From CAZEHS01 sp964649745 (lineage in GTDB: Bacteria; Bacillota; Clostridia; Peptostreptococcales; Acidaminobacteraceae): a stretch of 64,000 bases of DNA. A model generated the notes under the pieces. The model was not told the DNA's origin, did not search any database, and saw nothing but the letters and a program-made list of their open reading frames with translations. The stretch spans positions 1-64,000 of the forward strand of contig CAZYQI010000010.1 in NCBI GenBank assembly GCA_964649745.1, given 5' to 3'. Positions within the stretch are counted from its first letter, which is position 1. Each line of letters begins with the position of its first letter. A program made the position numbers and the translations under genes. This document shows positions 15,955 to 23,624 of the stretch, piece by piece.

Positions 15955-17364
15955 TCATTCTAACATATTTGAACCGGGAGAACAACAAACCTCCCAACAG
16001 ATCTCCATGAGTTTTTCAGTTTCGGGTTTCACACGAACACGTTCATCCATGCGAATTCCAGCAACCCATATTATTTTTTCCGCATCACAGAGTACTGGAA
16101 TGGTGTCCCGGATATCTCTGGGAATCTTAAGATCAATCATCATATTCTTGATTTTTTTAAAGCCTTTCATGCCCAAGGGAATCATGGCATCTCCCGACTT
16201 TCGCTGTCGAATTCTGAGAGATCCGCGAATGGAACCCGCGTCGATGACAATAATCCCCGGCCCACGGTTCGTGGAGGTTTCCCACTGTTGCCTTGTCAAC
16301 ATCCGAAGGACAAACTGTCCGCCGAAAACCTTAACAACACCGGGCTTTGCCTGAATTTCTACTTCCTCAAAGACCGGTTTTTCCTTATCTTCCCTTATGG
16401 TGAGAACCCCATAATTTCTTTGAATCCGCGCCCCGCAAAACACCGTCTGCTTCCCGGTCTGAGAGGCGGACAGCAGTTTGAGAATCTGTTCTAAATGCTC
16501 GGATTCCAGGTTTTCGGCACTCCCCGTCACCCTGCGCACCGAATTTCGAAGCACCCGCTTTTGTATCGCTGCCGGCTGCTCTCTCAGACTCTCAACAGAG
16601 AGCTCCACATATCCCGCTGCCGCTTTTCCCTGCTTTGTAATGAAGGCATCCGCCATATGGTTCAGGCAGTCGCTGTCCTCCGCCGCCTGAGCCGCCGTTC
16701 TGCACAGGGCTTCGGCAATCCGGGGATTGTATCTTTCAGCCAGAAGCGGCAGAATTTCCAGCCGCAGGCCGTTCCGGGTGTACGTATTCTCCATATTCGT
16801 GTGGTCTACACGGGGGGTGAGGGCTTCCTGGCTGCAGTATCGCAGGATTTCAGTGCGGGGCTCTGCCAGCAGCGGACGGATCACGCCATCCCTGCGCATG
16901 GGCCGCATCCCAGCCAGACCGTCAATCCCCGTACCACGGATCAGCCGCATCAACACCGTTTCCGCCTGGTCATCCTGATGATGACCCAGGGCAATACGCT
17001 GAGCCCCGGTTTCAGACTGAATTTGCGCGAAAAACGCGTATCGGCAGCGTCTGGCCGCCAGCTCCGTTGATTCTCCCGAGATTCGAGCTTCATCCGCGAT
17101 ATCCCTGGCGACAGTCCTGAAATCCATCCCCTTGGACACTGCCCACTCCCGGCAAAAGCGTGCATCTTCCCGGGAGTCCTCACCTCTGAGCTGGTGGTCG
17201 AAGTGTGCCAAAATGATGCGCCATCCGTATCTGCCCGACAACCGTCTGAGAAGATCCGAAAGACAAAGGGAATCCGGCCCTCCGGAAAAACCCACGATAA
17301 CCGTATCCCCAGGCAAGATAAGCCCGTTCTTCAGAATATAGCCCTCAACCCGCTCCAAAAGCAT
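15955..17364 (-). CDS. tilS: tRNA(Ile)-lysidine synthase
   Basis: Converts C34 of the CAU-anticodon tRNA-Ile to lysidine so that it reads AUA. The 469-residue product has the PP-loop motif SGGPDS (27-32), the family segments HFDHQLRGEDSREDARFC and ALGHHQDDQAETVLMRLIRGTG, and the C-terminal TilS domain. Its ATG follows the ppx stop directly (TAAATG), so the two are coupled. The tilS-ftsH order is conserved in Bacillota; hprT, often between them, is missing here. Confidence 0.95.
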   Translation of the reverse strand: MLLERVEGYILKNGLILPGDTVIVGFSGGPDSLCLSDLLRRLSGRYGWRIILAHFDHQLRGEDSREDARFCREWAVSKGMDFRTVARDIADEARISGESTELAARRCRYAFFAQIQSETGAQRIALGHHQDDQAETVLMRLIRGTGIDGLAGMRPMRRDGVIRPLLAEPRTEILRYCSQEALTPRVDHTNMENTYTRNGLRLEILPLLAERYNPRIAEALCRTAAQAAEDSDCLNHMADAFITKQGKAAAGYVELSVESLREQPAAIQKRVLRNSVRRVTGSAENLESEHLEQILKLLSASQTGKQTVFCGARIQRNYGVLTIREDKEKPVFEEVEIQAKPGVVKVFGGQFVLRMLTRQQWETSTNRGPGIIVIDAGSIRGSLRIRQRKSGDAMIPLGMKGFKKIKNMMIDLKIPRDIRDTIPVLCDAEKIIWVAGIRMDERVRVKPETEKLMEICWEVCCSPGSNMLE

Positions 17365-18291
17365 TTATTTTCCTCCATCCAGATGGTACTTGAACAGAAT
17401 CCCTTCAAGATTATCCGCATCGCTGGCATAAAAGCACTCTGCCCCCAGGCCGTCCATCAGAGAGGCCATAATCTGAAAGCCTGCCGGTATGACATCCGCC
17501 CGTTTGGACTGTAGACCGGTCAGAGCACGCCTGGCTTCAACCGTCCTCGAAAAAACAGTATCGATAAGGTATTGAAGACATTCGCGGGAAATCCGGCTGT
17601 GCTGTATCCTCTTCGGGTCATAGACCTTCATATCCATGGACATGGCCGCGGCTGTGGTTAACGTGCCTCCGATTCCGTATATCCGACTGTAAGGGTATTG
17701 GCGGAGCAGGCCGCACAGGGGCTCGGTGATCCGGGCTATCCCCTGCTCCATTTGTTGTCTTTCAGCGGATATAATGGGATCCGTCGTCACATAGCGTCCG
17801 GTCATTCTTACGGCGCCGATCTTATGGCTCTCTGCAAAAGCGATGCCCTTCCCCGAACCGATGATACACTCCGTGCTTCCCCCTCCGATATCCACCACCA
17901 ATATCTGCTCCCCGGGATCCGTCAGGGTAGCGGCAACCCCAAGAAAACCCAGCTCCGCCTCAAGTTCACCCGGAACAATCTCTACGGGGACTCCCGTCTC
18001 ACGATAAATCGCTGCGGCAAATTCGGCGCCGTTGGCCGCATCCCTTACCGCACTGGTGGCATAGGCAACCGGCACTTCCGCTCCGAAGGCCTGCGCCATT
18101 GTCCGATACTTTTTAACCACTTCAATTGTATCATCCATGGGCCCCTTCTGCAGGAGCCCTGTTCCGTCAACCCCCGTGGCAAGCCGCGTCATTTCCAGAT
18201 GTTTTTCTGAGGACACAATCCGATTGCCGCTGCACGCTGCCAGCAAAAGCCGTACAGAGTTGGAGCCCATATCGATCACCGCTTTTTTCAT
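17365..18291 (-). CDS. Ppx/GppA family phosphatase
   Basis: Exopolyphosphatase or guanosine pentaphosphate phosphatase of the ASKHA fold. The 308-residue product starts with DMGSNSVRLLL (7-17), has YATSAVRDAANG near 80, and the second phosphate-binding loop VVDIGGGSTECIIG near 135; GIGGTLTTAAAM follows. It covers only the catalytic two-domain core, without the HD-type C-terminal extension found in longer Ppx. It is coupled to tilS. Whether polyphosphate or pppGpp is the substrate cannot be told from sequence. Confidence 0.9.
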   Translation of the reverse strand: MKKAVIDMGSNSVRLLLAACSGNRIVSSEKHLEMTRLATGVDGTGLLQKGPMDDTIEVVKKYRTMAQAFGAEVPVAYATSAVRDAANGAEFAAAIYRETGVPVEIVPGELEAELGFLGVAATLTDPGEQILVVDIGGGSTECIIGSGKGIAFAESHKIGAVRMTGRYVTTDPIISAERQQMEQGIARITEPLCGLLRQYPYSRIYGIGGTLTTAAAMSMDMKVYDPKRIQHSRISRECLQYLIDTVFSRTVEARRALTGLQSKRADVIPAGFQIMASLMDGLGAECFYASDADNLEGILFKYHLDGGK

Positions 18292-18314
18292 GAATGCCTC
18301 CCATCAACCGTTGA

Positions 18315-18339
18315 AGCCGCTCCGGTTTCCGGAGCGGCT
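18315..18339 (-). other. Strong hairpin between divIC and ppx
   Basis: AGCCGCTCCGG and CCGGAGCGGCT form a perfect 11-bp stem with a three-base loop, between the divIC stop and ppx start on the minus strand. No T-run follows. It may be a terminator of the non-canonical type, an attenuator, or an RNA processing or stability element. Confidence 0.5.
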
Positions 18340-18363
18340 CGTGCGAGGTGCGCCGAATCCGAA

Positions 18364-18681
18364 CTACTGGCCGCTTTCCTCGGGTTGTTTATCAGGTTCC
18401 TTCAAAATATAAACGATTTCATCCGGCTTTACCATCTTGAGCTTTTCTCGCGCCATTTTTTCTGTAAATTCAAGACTTTGAGACGCCTTGAGGTCCTCTT
18501 TCATGATGTCTATTTCACCACTTAGAGCCTCCATCTGGGTTTTAACCTGCTTTTCTTCAGCCTGAAGCTCATGCATTTTCAGTTCCTGTCGTACAAGGGT
18601 CGTCCCGATGTAGATGGAAAAGAGCACGAACAGCGCCATCATTAGCTTGTTACGTCTGATGAAGTTGCGTTTCTTTGCCAT
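18364..18681 (-). CDS. divIC: Septum formation initiator family protein (DivIC/FtsB-like)
   Basis: Small bitopic divisome protein. The 105-residue product has a basic N-terminus, one membrane segment at about residues 14-32 (MMALFVLFSIYIGTTLV), a coiled coil (about 35-75), and the family C-terminal signature AREKLKMVKPDEIVY. ATG at 18681 has GGAGGGG seven bases upstream. It follows rqcP directly. In Bacillus yabP and yabQ stand between rqcP and divIC; here they are absent. Confidence 0.85.
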   Translation of the reverse strand: MAKKRNFIRRNKLMMALFVLFSIYIGTTLVRQELKMHELQAEEKQVKTQMEALSGEIDIMKEDLKASQSLEFTEKMAREKLKMVKPDEIVYILKEPDKQPEESGQ

Positions 18682-18704
18682 GGGCTTACCCCTCCTGATC
18701 ATGC

Positions 18705-18977
18705 CTATACTTCTATATCGGCACATTCCCCTGCGTCTTCAATGACTCTGTACAGGTTCACTGCCTCCTGCCTGAATACGGCCTCCCGGATCTCCAGGAT
18801 CTCCACTCTTACCCGACGGGTGCCCAATTCAATCTGCAGCACGTCCCCAACCTTGAGTTCATGCCCTGCCTTCACAACTCTCCCATTCACCTGGATACGC
18901 CCAAGATCGCAGGCTTCCTTTGCAACTGTTCGCCGTTTGATGAGGCGAGACACCTTCAGATACTTATCTACTCGCAT
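18705..18977 (-). CDS. rqcP: S4-domain RNA-binding protein RqcP (YabO)
   Basis: Ribosome quality-control factor that works with RqcH in C-terminal poly-alanine tailing of stalled nascent chains. The 90-residue product is an S4 domain: MRVDKYLKVSRLIKRRTVAKEACDLG at the N-terminus, then RIQVNGRVVKAGHELKVGD, the typical heat-shock-protein-15 type fold. Length and position (after mazG and hup, before divIC) match YabO of B. subtilis. Confidence 0.9.
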   Translation of the reverse strand: MRVDKYLKVSRLIKRRTVAKEACDLGRIQVNGRVVKAGHELKVGDVLQIELGTRRVRVEILEIREAVFRQEAVNLYRVIEDAGECADIEV

Positions 18978-19028
18978 GTGTTTTCCCTTTCATTATATCA
19001 AAATGCCCTTTATGAAGGCCAATGAATT

Positions 19029-19055
19029 AAAAAAAAAGCAGCTGGGCTGCTTTTT
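19029..19055 (-). terminator. Intrinsic terminator after hup
   Basis: On the minus strand AAAAAGCAGC pairs with GCTGCTTTTT around a three-base loop, and a run of nine T includes and follows the stem. It lies six bases after the hup stop codon and separates hup from rqcP. Confidence 0.85.
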
Positions 19056-19060
19056 ATGTA

Positions 19061-19345
19061 TTACTTGTTAACAAGTTCTTTCAGAGCCTTGCCAGCTTTG
19101 AAAACAGGAGCTTTGGAAGCAGGGATGCTGATAACTTGCTTCGGGTTTCTGGGGTTTCTGCCCTTTCTGGACTTTCTCTCTCTAACATCGAAAGTTCCGA
19201 ATCCAACGAGTTGTACTTTCTCGCCTGATTTCAGGGATTCCTCAACACTTTTCATGAAAGCGTTCAAAGCCACTTCTGCATCCTTCTTAGTCAGTCCGGA
19301 TTTCTCAGCCATGCTTGATACCAATTCAGCTTTATTCACCGCCAT
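19061..19345 (-). CDS. hup: DNA-binding protein HU
   Basis: Histone-like nucleoid protein that bends DNA as a dimer. The product is 92-94 residues with NKAELVSSMAEKSGLTKKDAE at the N-terminus, GFGTFDVRERKSRKGRNPR and the DNA-intercalating arm NPKQVISIPASKAPVFKAGK. ATG at 19345 has AAGAGG five bases upstream. A GTG at 19339 has AGGAGG eight bases upstream and would give the usual HU N-terminus, so the start is uncertain by two codons. It sits between mazG and rqcP, as in many Clostridia. Confidence 0.95.
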   Translation of the reverse strand: MAVNKAELVSSMAEKSGLTKKDAEVALNAFMKSVEESLKSGEKVQLVGFGTFDVRERKSRKGRNPRNPKQVISIPASKAPVFKAGKALKELVNK

Positions 19346-19416
19346 GACCTCCTCTTATGAGTTTTTAGAACAGCTTCATCAGCTATTTCTATCTTATATT
19401 GAAAATCCCTTCTTTT

Positions 19417-20904
19417 TCAAGTTCTTTTTTGCTGTTTTTGCTGTTTTTCAAAGGTTTTTGCCTCATTCCAGAACCCGTCCAGGATATCAATGCCACATTT
19501 TTTCATATTTATACCATTTAATGACGATTTATCTTCCACATATTTGTATCTTTCCATGAATTTCTCTGTTGTTCTGTTCAAGGCCAGTTCAGGGCTCACT
19601 TTCAAAAATCGGGCTACATTCACGACTGCAAAAAGAAGATCCCCCATCTCTTCCTCAATCCTGAGATGTTCTTCGGACCCCAACAATTCGACCAATTCCT
19701 GGTATTCCTCCTGAACCTTGTCCAGAGCTCCCTGCACAGAATCCCAATCGAAGCCCACTTCTGCCGCCTTCTGCTGAACCTTATAGCTCCGCAGGAGGGC
19801 CGGAAGCTGTCTGGGAATACGGTTCATCGCTGTATGCTGCCCCAGCTCTTCCTTTTCTTCCTTCTTGATGGCCTCCCAGTTGACCAATACCGCTTCAGGG
19901 GTTTCAGCCACCGCGTCTGAAAACACATGAGGGTGTCTGCGGATCATTTTTTCGCAGATCCCGCGAACGACATCCCTTATTTCAAACTCACCGTTCTCTT
20001 CCGCAATTCTGGCATGGAACACGATCTGAAGAAGCAGATCACCCAGTTCTTCCTCCAAGAGTCCCAAATCCTCCTGTTCCACCGCATCCAGCACCTCGTA
20101 CGCCTCTTCAATAAGATACGGCAGCAGGGTCTTATGGTCCTGCTTTAAATCCCAGGGGCAACCGTCAGGACTGCGTAGCTGAGCCATGATTCCCACCAGC
20201 TCGTCCAGACTCCCCTGTAATTCTCCGGTCGCAAGGGGAGGCACATAGAGTGTTGTCAAATGGTCGAACCCCTCATTGTGATCCAGCTGATACAGCTCCA
20301 GAGTCCTTAGGGTTTGAACATTCCTTATTCCCGCTCCACGGATAACGGTGACCGGATGGGAGTCCGGGTACGCCTTCATAAGATGCAGCTTGACCTGGGC
20401 AGCAGTCAGACGACTGTCGATCTGCAATACCAGCACATGAAGATGGGCACTGCCAGGTTGCCCGGAAAGGGAGGCGGCATCCACTACCGCATAGCCCTCC
20501 AGGGGGTTCTTGCCCAAGGCATTCAGCACCGCATCCACACAGCTGGATCCCGGTATGATACGATAGGCCACCTTCTCCGATTCAGCCCTTTCAATCAGGA
20601 GCTCCACCGTTCTCTCCGAGATCAGGGCATTGCCCGGCACGGCATACACAACAGGCCCCGCCTGGGACGCACGCCAGATTTCATCGGCGATTTCCCCATA
20701 CAGCTTTTCAAAATCCTCAGCCTTTTCGTACAGCGCATCAAAGGAATGCATCGTACGACCCTTTTCTATCAGCGCTTCCGCCACAGGATGTTTCAGGGTT
20801 CGGGCATATACCTTTCCAGCCCCTTGGAGGACCTTATCCGCTTCAACCGTCAGATGGCCGTAATCTCCAGGCCCCATGCCGACAATGGTCAGTCTGTTTT
20901 CCAT
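19417..20904 (-). CDS. mazG: Fused SAM-dependent methylase / MazG nucleotide pyrophosphohydrolase (YabN)
   Basis: House-cleaning NTP pyrophosphohydrolase fused to a tetrapyrrole-methylase-like domain. The first domain (about residues 1-225) shows IVGMGPGDYGHLTVEA and VVYAVPGNALISERTVELL. The MazG part starts near residue 235 with LVGIMAQLRSPDGCPWDLKQDHKTLLPYLIEEAYEVLDA, followed by EEELGDLLLQIVFHARIA, and a second, shorter MazG repeat with EEEMGDLLFAVVNVARF. ATG at 20904 has AGGTG six bases upstream; ATG 20907 and GTG 20913 are alternatives, the last overlapping the spoVB stop. Confidence 0.93.
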   Translation of the reverse strand: MENRLTIVGMGPGDYGHLTVEADKVLQGAGKVYARTLKHPVAEALIEKGRTMHSFDALYEKAEDFEKLYGEIADEIWRASQAGPVVYAVPGNALISERTVELLIERAESEKVAYRIIPGSSCVDAVLNALGKNPLEGYAVVDAASLSGQPGSAHLHVLVLQIDSRLTAAQVKLHLMKAYPDSHPVTVIRGAGIRNVQTLRTLELYQLDHNEGFDHLTTLYVPPLATGELQGSLDELVGIMAQLRSPDGCPWDLKQDHKTLLPYLIEEAYEVLDAVEQEDLGLLEEELGDLLLQIVFHARIAEENGEFEIRDVVRGICEKMIRRHPHVFSDAVAETPEAVLVNWEAIKKEEKEELGQHTAMNRIPRQLPALLRSYKVQQKAAEVGFDWDSVQGALDKVQEEYQELVELLGSEEHLRIEEEMGDLLFAVVNVARFLKVSPELALNRTTEKFMERYKYVEDKSSLNGINMKKCGIDILDGFWNEAKTFEKQQKQQKRT

Positions 20905-20909
20905 CATGC

Positions 20910-22517
20910 TCACCTGCTCTTTCCCGGTAATTTCCCAGCCAGTTTACGCAGCTTTCTGCCGCCGGGAAGCAGTGAATAGTCCTCGTCTGTCAGTCCACCC
21001 ACCATAATCAACGTGAGGAGGTACACCGATCCCGATAAAACCACGGACACAAGGGTGGCAATGCTGTTTCCAGCAAGCCCCGCCACAAGAGAATAAGTCC
21101 CCAGTGCCGTAACCACCATCACCGCTGTGGCGATAAGGGGTTTGAACAGCACCTGATTGATGTTCATCCGGTGTGATGAGATCCGTCGCAGGCTGAAATA
21201 GTTCAGCAACGCGGCCAGACCGAAGGCCGCGGCCGTAGAACCTGCCGCCCCCATGATATTCAGTGTCGGTATTCCTACAAGAAAGTAACTCAGCGCCAGT
21301 TTCATGGCTGCGGCAACCGCCAGGTTGCGGGCCGGTATCCAGGGCTTCCCCAACCCCTGCAGGATTCCGGTAAGCACCTGGAACATCGAAAGCCCCAGAA
21401 CGCCCCACCCCAGCACCGTAAGGATGCTTCCCGCACCCACGGCTGCCTGCTGTTGCATCGGGTAGAGCAGCAGCATGATATGCTTGCCAAGCACTACAAG
21501 TCCCAGGGTGCTGGGCAGTGCAACGATAAGGCCCATCCGAATTCCCGTTTCGATCATCCGGTTCAGTTCATCTTTGGCATTCAGAACCGCAAACTGAGAA
21601 ACGGCAGGCACTAAACTGATTTGCACCGCAGCTGTTATAATGATCGGCAAATTAACCACCGTGGCCGCGTAGCCCGTAAGCTGACCGTAGAGGTTCTTCG
21701 CGACGCTGCCCATGCCGATCTCGGTAAGGCGGTTCATGACGATCCCCAGATCAATAAGGTTCATGATTGGCAGAACCGATGCGCCAATGGTGACCGGAAT
21801 GGCTATCTTAATCAATTTTCTGAGAATCTCACCTGTTGTTTCCTGTTTGAAGGATTTTAGTTCCCGTTCAGGTTCCTGGCTTTTTTTGAACCTGAGATAG
21901 CACCAAAACATGAAGGCAGCCCCTGTGAGAGAGCCCACCGTGGCACCGAAGGTAGCGCCTGCTGCTGCATACGGCAGGCTGATCTGATAAAAATAAAAGG
22001 CCATGCCCAGACCAACCCCAACCCTGAAAACCTGTTCCACCACCTGAGAAACCGCGTAGGCTTTCATTTCCTGGAGCCCTTGAAAGTACCCGCGGTAAAC
22101 GGACATCAGGGAAACAAAGAAGAGGGCCGGGGCAATGGAAATCATGGAATAGACAGCTTCGGGATTTTTCACCACACTACAGATATAACGGGAGGTAAGG
22201 AGGAGCAGAACGGTGGTTCCCAGTCCGATCCCTGTCAATACCCAGAAAGCTGTTTTGAATATGCGGTTGACCCCCGCCCGGTCGCCGACAGCATCCTTTT
22301 CAGAGATCATTTTAGCGATGGCAGTGGGAATCCCCGCTGTAGAAATGACTAGAAGCCAATTATATATCGGATATGCTGTCTGGTAATAGCTCATCCCCAA
22401 ATCCCCGATAAGGTTCCCCAAGGGGATGCGGAACACCGCACCGACTATTTTAACGATGATGCCCGCCAAGCCCAGCATGGCGGCACCACGGACAAAATTT
22501 CTGTTCCTGTTGGACAT
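20910..22517 (-). CDS. spoVB: Polysaccharide/lipid flippase of the SpoVB/MurJ (MOP) family
   Basis: Multidrug/oligosaccharidyl-lipid/polysaccharide (MOP) superfamily membrane protein, likely a lipid-linked cell-wall precursor flippase. The 535-residue product has about 14 membrane segments. The N-terminus NFVRGAAMLGLAGIIVKIVGAVFRIPLGNLIGDLGMSYYQTAYPIYN is characteristic of SpoVB proteins, as are YRGYFQGLQEMKAYAVSQVVEQVFR and TGILQGLGKPWIPARN. ATG at 22517 has GGAGG five bases upstream. It is placed before mazG as in Bacillus. With the nearby sporulation genes lost, it may serve vegetative wall synthesis. Confidence 0.88.
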   Translation of the reverse strand: MSNRNRNFVRGAAMLGLAGIIVKIVGAVFRIPLGNLIGDLGMSYYQTAYPIYNWLLVISTAGIPTAIAKMISEKDAVGDRAGVNRIFKTAFWVLTGIGLGTTVLLLLTSRYICSVVKNPEAVYSMISIAPALFFVSLMSVYRGYFQGLQEMKAYAVSQVVEQVFRVGVGLGMAFYFYQISLPYAAAGATFGATVGSLTGAAFMFWCYLRFKKSQEPERELKSFKQETTGEILRKLIKIAIPVTIGASVLPIMNLIDLGIVMNRLTEIGMGSVAKNLYGQLTGYAATVVNLPIIITAAVQISLVPAVSQFAVLNAKDELNRMIETGIRMGLIVALPSTLGLVVLGKHIMLLLYPMQQQAAVGAGSILTVLGWGVLGLSMFQVLTGILQGLGKPWIPARNLAVAAAMKLALSYFLVGIPTLNIMGAAGSTAAAFGLAALLNYFSLRRISSHRMNINQVLFKPLIATAVMVVTALGTYSLVAGLAGNSIATLVSVVLSGSVYLLTLIMVGGLTDEDYSLLPGGRKLRKLAGKLPGKSR

Positions 22518-22546
22518 TCCTGCCTCCTTATCACCGATGAAGTGGA

Positions 22547-22600
22547 ACAAAAAGAACCTATGTGCCGGAGCCGTTCGGCCTGCCGGGCACCACAGGTTCT
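22547..22600 (-). terminator. Complex intrinsic terminator after prsA
   Basis: On the minus strand AGAACCT (22594-22600) pairs with AGGTTCT (22553-22559 region), with nested GTGCC/GGCAC and GCCG/CGGC stems inside, followed by TTTTTG. It starts five bases after the prsA stop codon and precedes spoVB. Confidence 0.65.
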
Positions 22601-22605
22601 GGTCC

Positions 22606-23580
22606 CTACTTCAATTTATCTTCAAACTTTTCAATCTTTGCCTGATCCCGAAGTCGTTTTTTCTCTTTAATAATCTGTGTATCAATCATGTCTTTGATCA
22701 TCGCCTGTTTTTCCGATTTCATCTGGTCCTCAGATACCCCTTCATCAATCATATTCTGAACGGTTTTCTGGGCATCCACTTTGATGATATGATAGCCAAA
22801 CTGCGTTTTTACCGGTGCACTGACCTCTCCCGGTTTTAGAGTAAAGGCTACACTGTCAAATTCCTTTACCATCGCCCCGCGTTTGAAGTAACCCAAATCT
22901 CCACCCTTGGCGGCGCTGCCCGGGTCCAGGGATTCTGTCCTGGCCAGCCCGTCAAAATCTCCACCGTTCTTCAGCTTATCGCTAATTTCCTTTGCTTTGC
23001 TTTCCTGTTCAACCAGTATGTGCCTTGCTTTCACCTGCACTACGTATTGCTTGAACTGCGTATCCATATCCGAGCTCTTAAGCAGCACCTCATCATTGAT
23101 TCGCTTTTCAAACTCCGCAACATAAATTTGAGACTTGATGGCATTACGGATAAAATCTTTTCCGATGCCGTTCTCTTCATAGAACTTTTTGTTGTCCGGA
23201 TTCTTATCCAACTCGTTTTCAGTGAAGTCCGCATAGCGCTTATCCACGTCCGCATCAGCCGCTTTAAACCCCTTGCCTTCCAATTCCTGAGCAATGAGAG
23301 CGTCATCCACAAGGTTATCCAATGTCTCTGACAAGACAATGGACTTGACCGATTTTCCGTCAATCTGTTCGGTCATAATGGCGTCGCCGTAAATTTCTTT
23401 GTATGTTTTTTCAATCAGTAGAAAATTCTTATTCAGAACATCCAGTTTTATGGCCGTACCATTCACCAATGCCACCGTATCTTTATCGGAACCAATAGCC
23501 CCGCAGCCGGAAAAAACGCCCGCGGTGAGCAGCAGCGCCATTCCAAAGGCTATCGTTTTCTTGCCTCTATTCTTCAACAT
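22606..23580 (-). CDS. prsA: Lipoprotein peptidyl-prolyl cis-trans isomerase (PrsA/SurA-like, parvulin)
   Basis: Extracytoplasmic foldase anchored to the membrane. The 324-residue product has a lipoprotein signal with Cys26 in GVFSGCG, a SurA-type N-terminal chaperone region (about 45-180) and a parvulin domain beginning ARHILVEQESKAKEISDKL near 185, with GGDLGYFKRGAMVKEFDSVAF and FGYHIIKVD. A basic coiled C-terminus follows. ATG at 23580 has GGAG six bases upstream. It lies between mfd and spoVB, where Bacillus has spoVT. Confidence 0.9.
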   Translation of the reverse strand: MLKNRGKKTIAFGMALLLTAGVFSGCGAIGSDKDTVALVNGTAIKLDVLNKNFLLIEKTYKEIYGDAIMTEQIDGKSVKSIVLSETLDNLVDDALIAQELEGKGFKAADADVDKRYADFTENELDKNPDNKKFYEENGIGKDFIRNAIKSQIYVAEFEKRINDEVLLKSSDMDTQFKQYVVQVKARHILVEQESKAKEISDKLKNGGDFDGLARTESLDPGSAAKGGDLGYFKRGAMVKEFDSVAFTLKPGEVSAPVKTQFGYHIIKVDAQKTVQNMIDEGVSEDQMKSEKQAMIKDMIDTQIIKEKKRLRDQAKIEKFEDKLK

Positions 23581-23624
23581 GTCCAGCTCCTTTTCGATTG
23601 TCAGAACCATTATATAGAATAATC

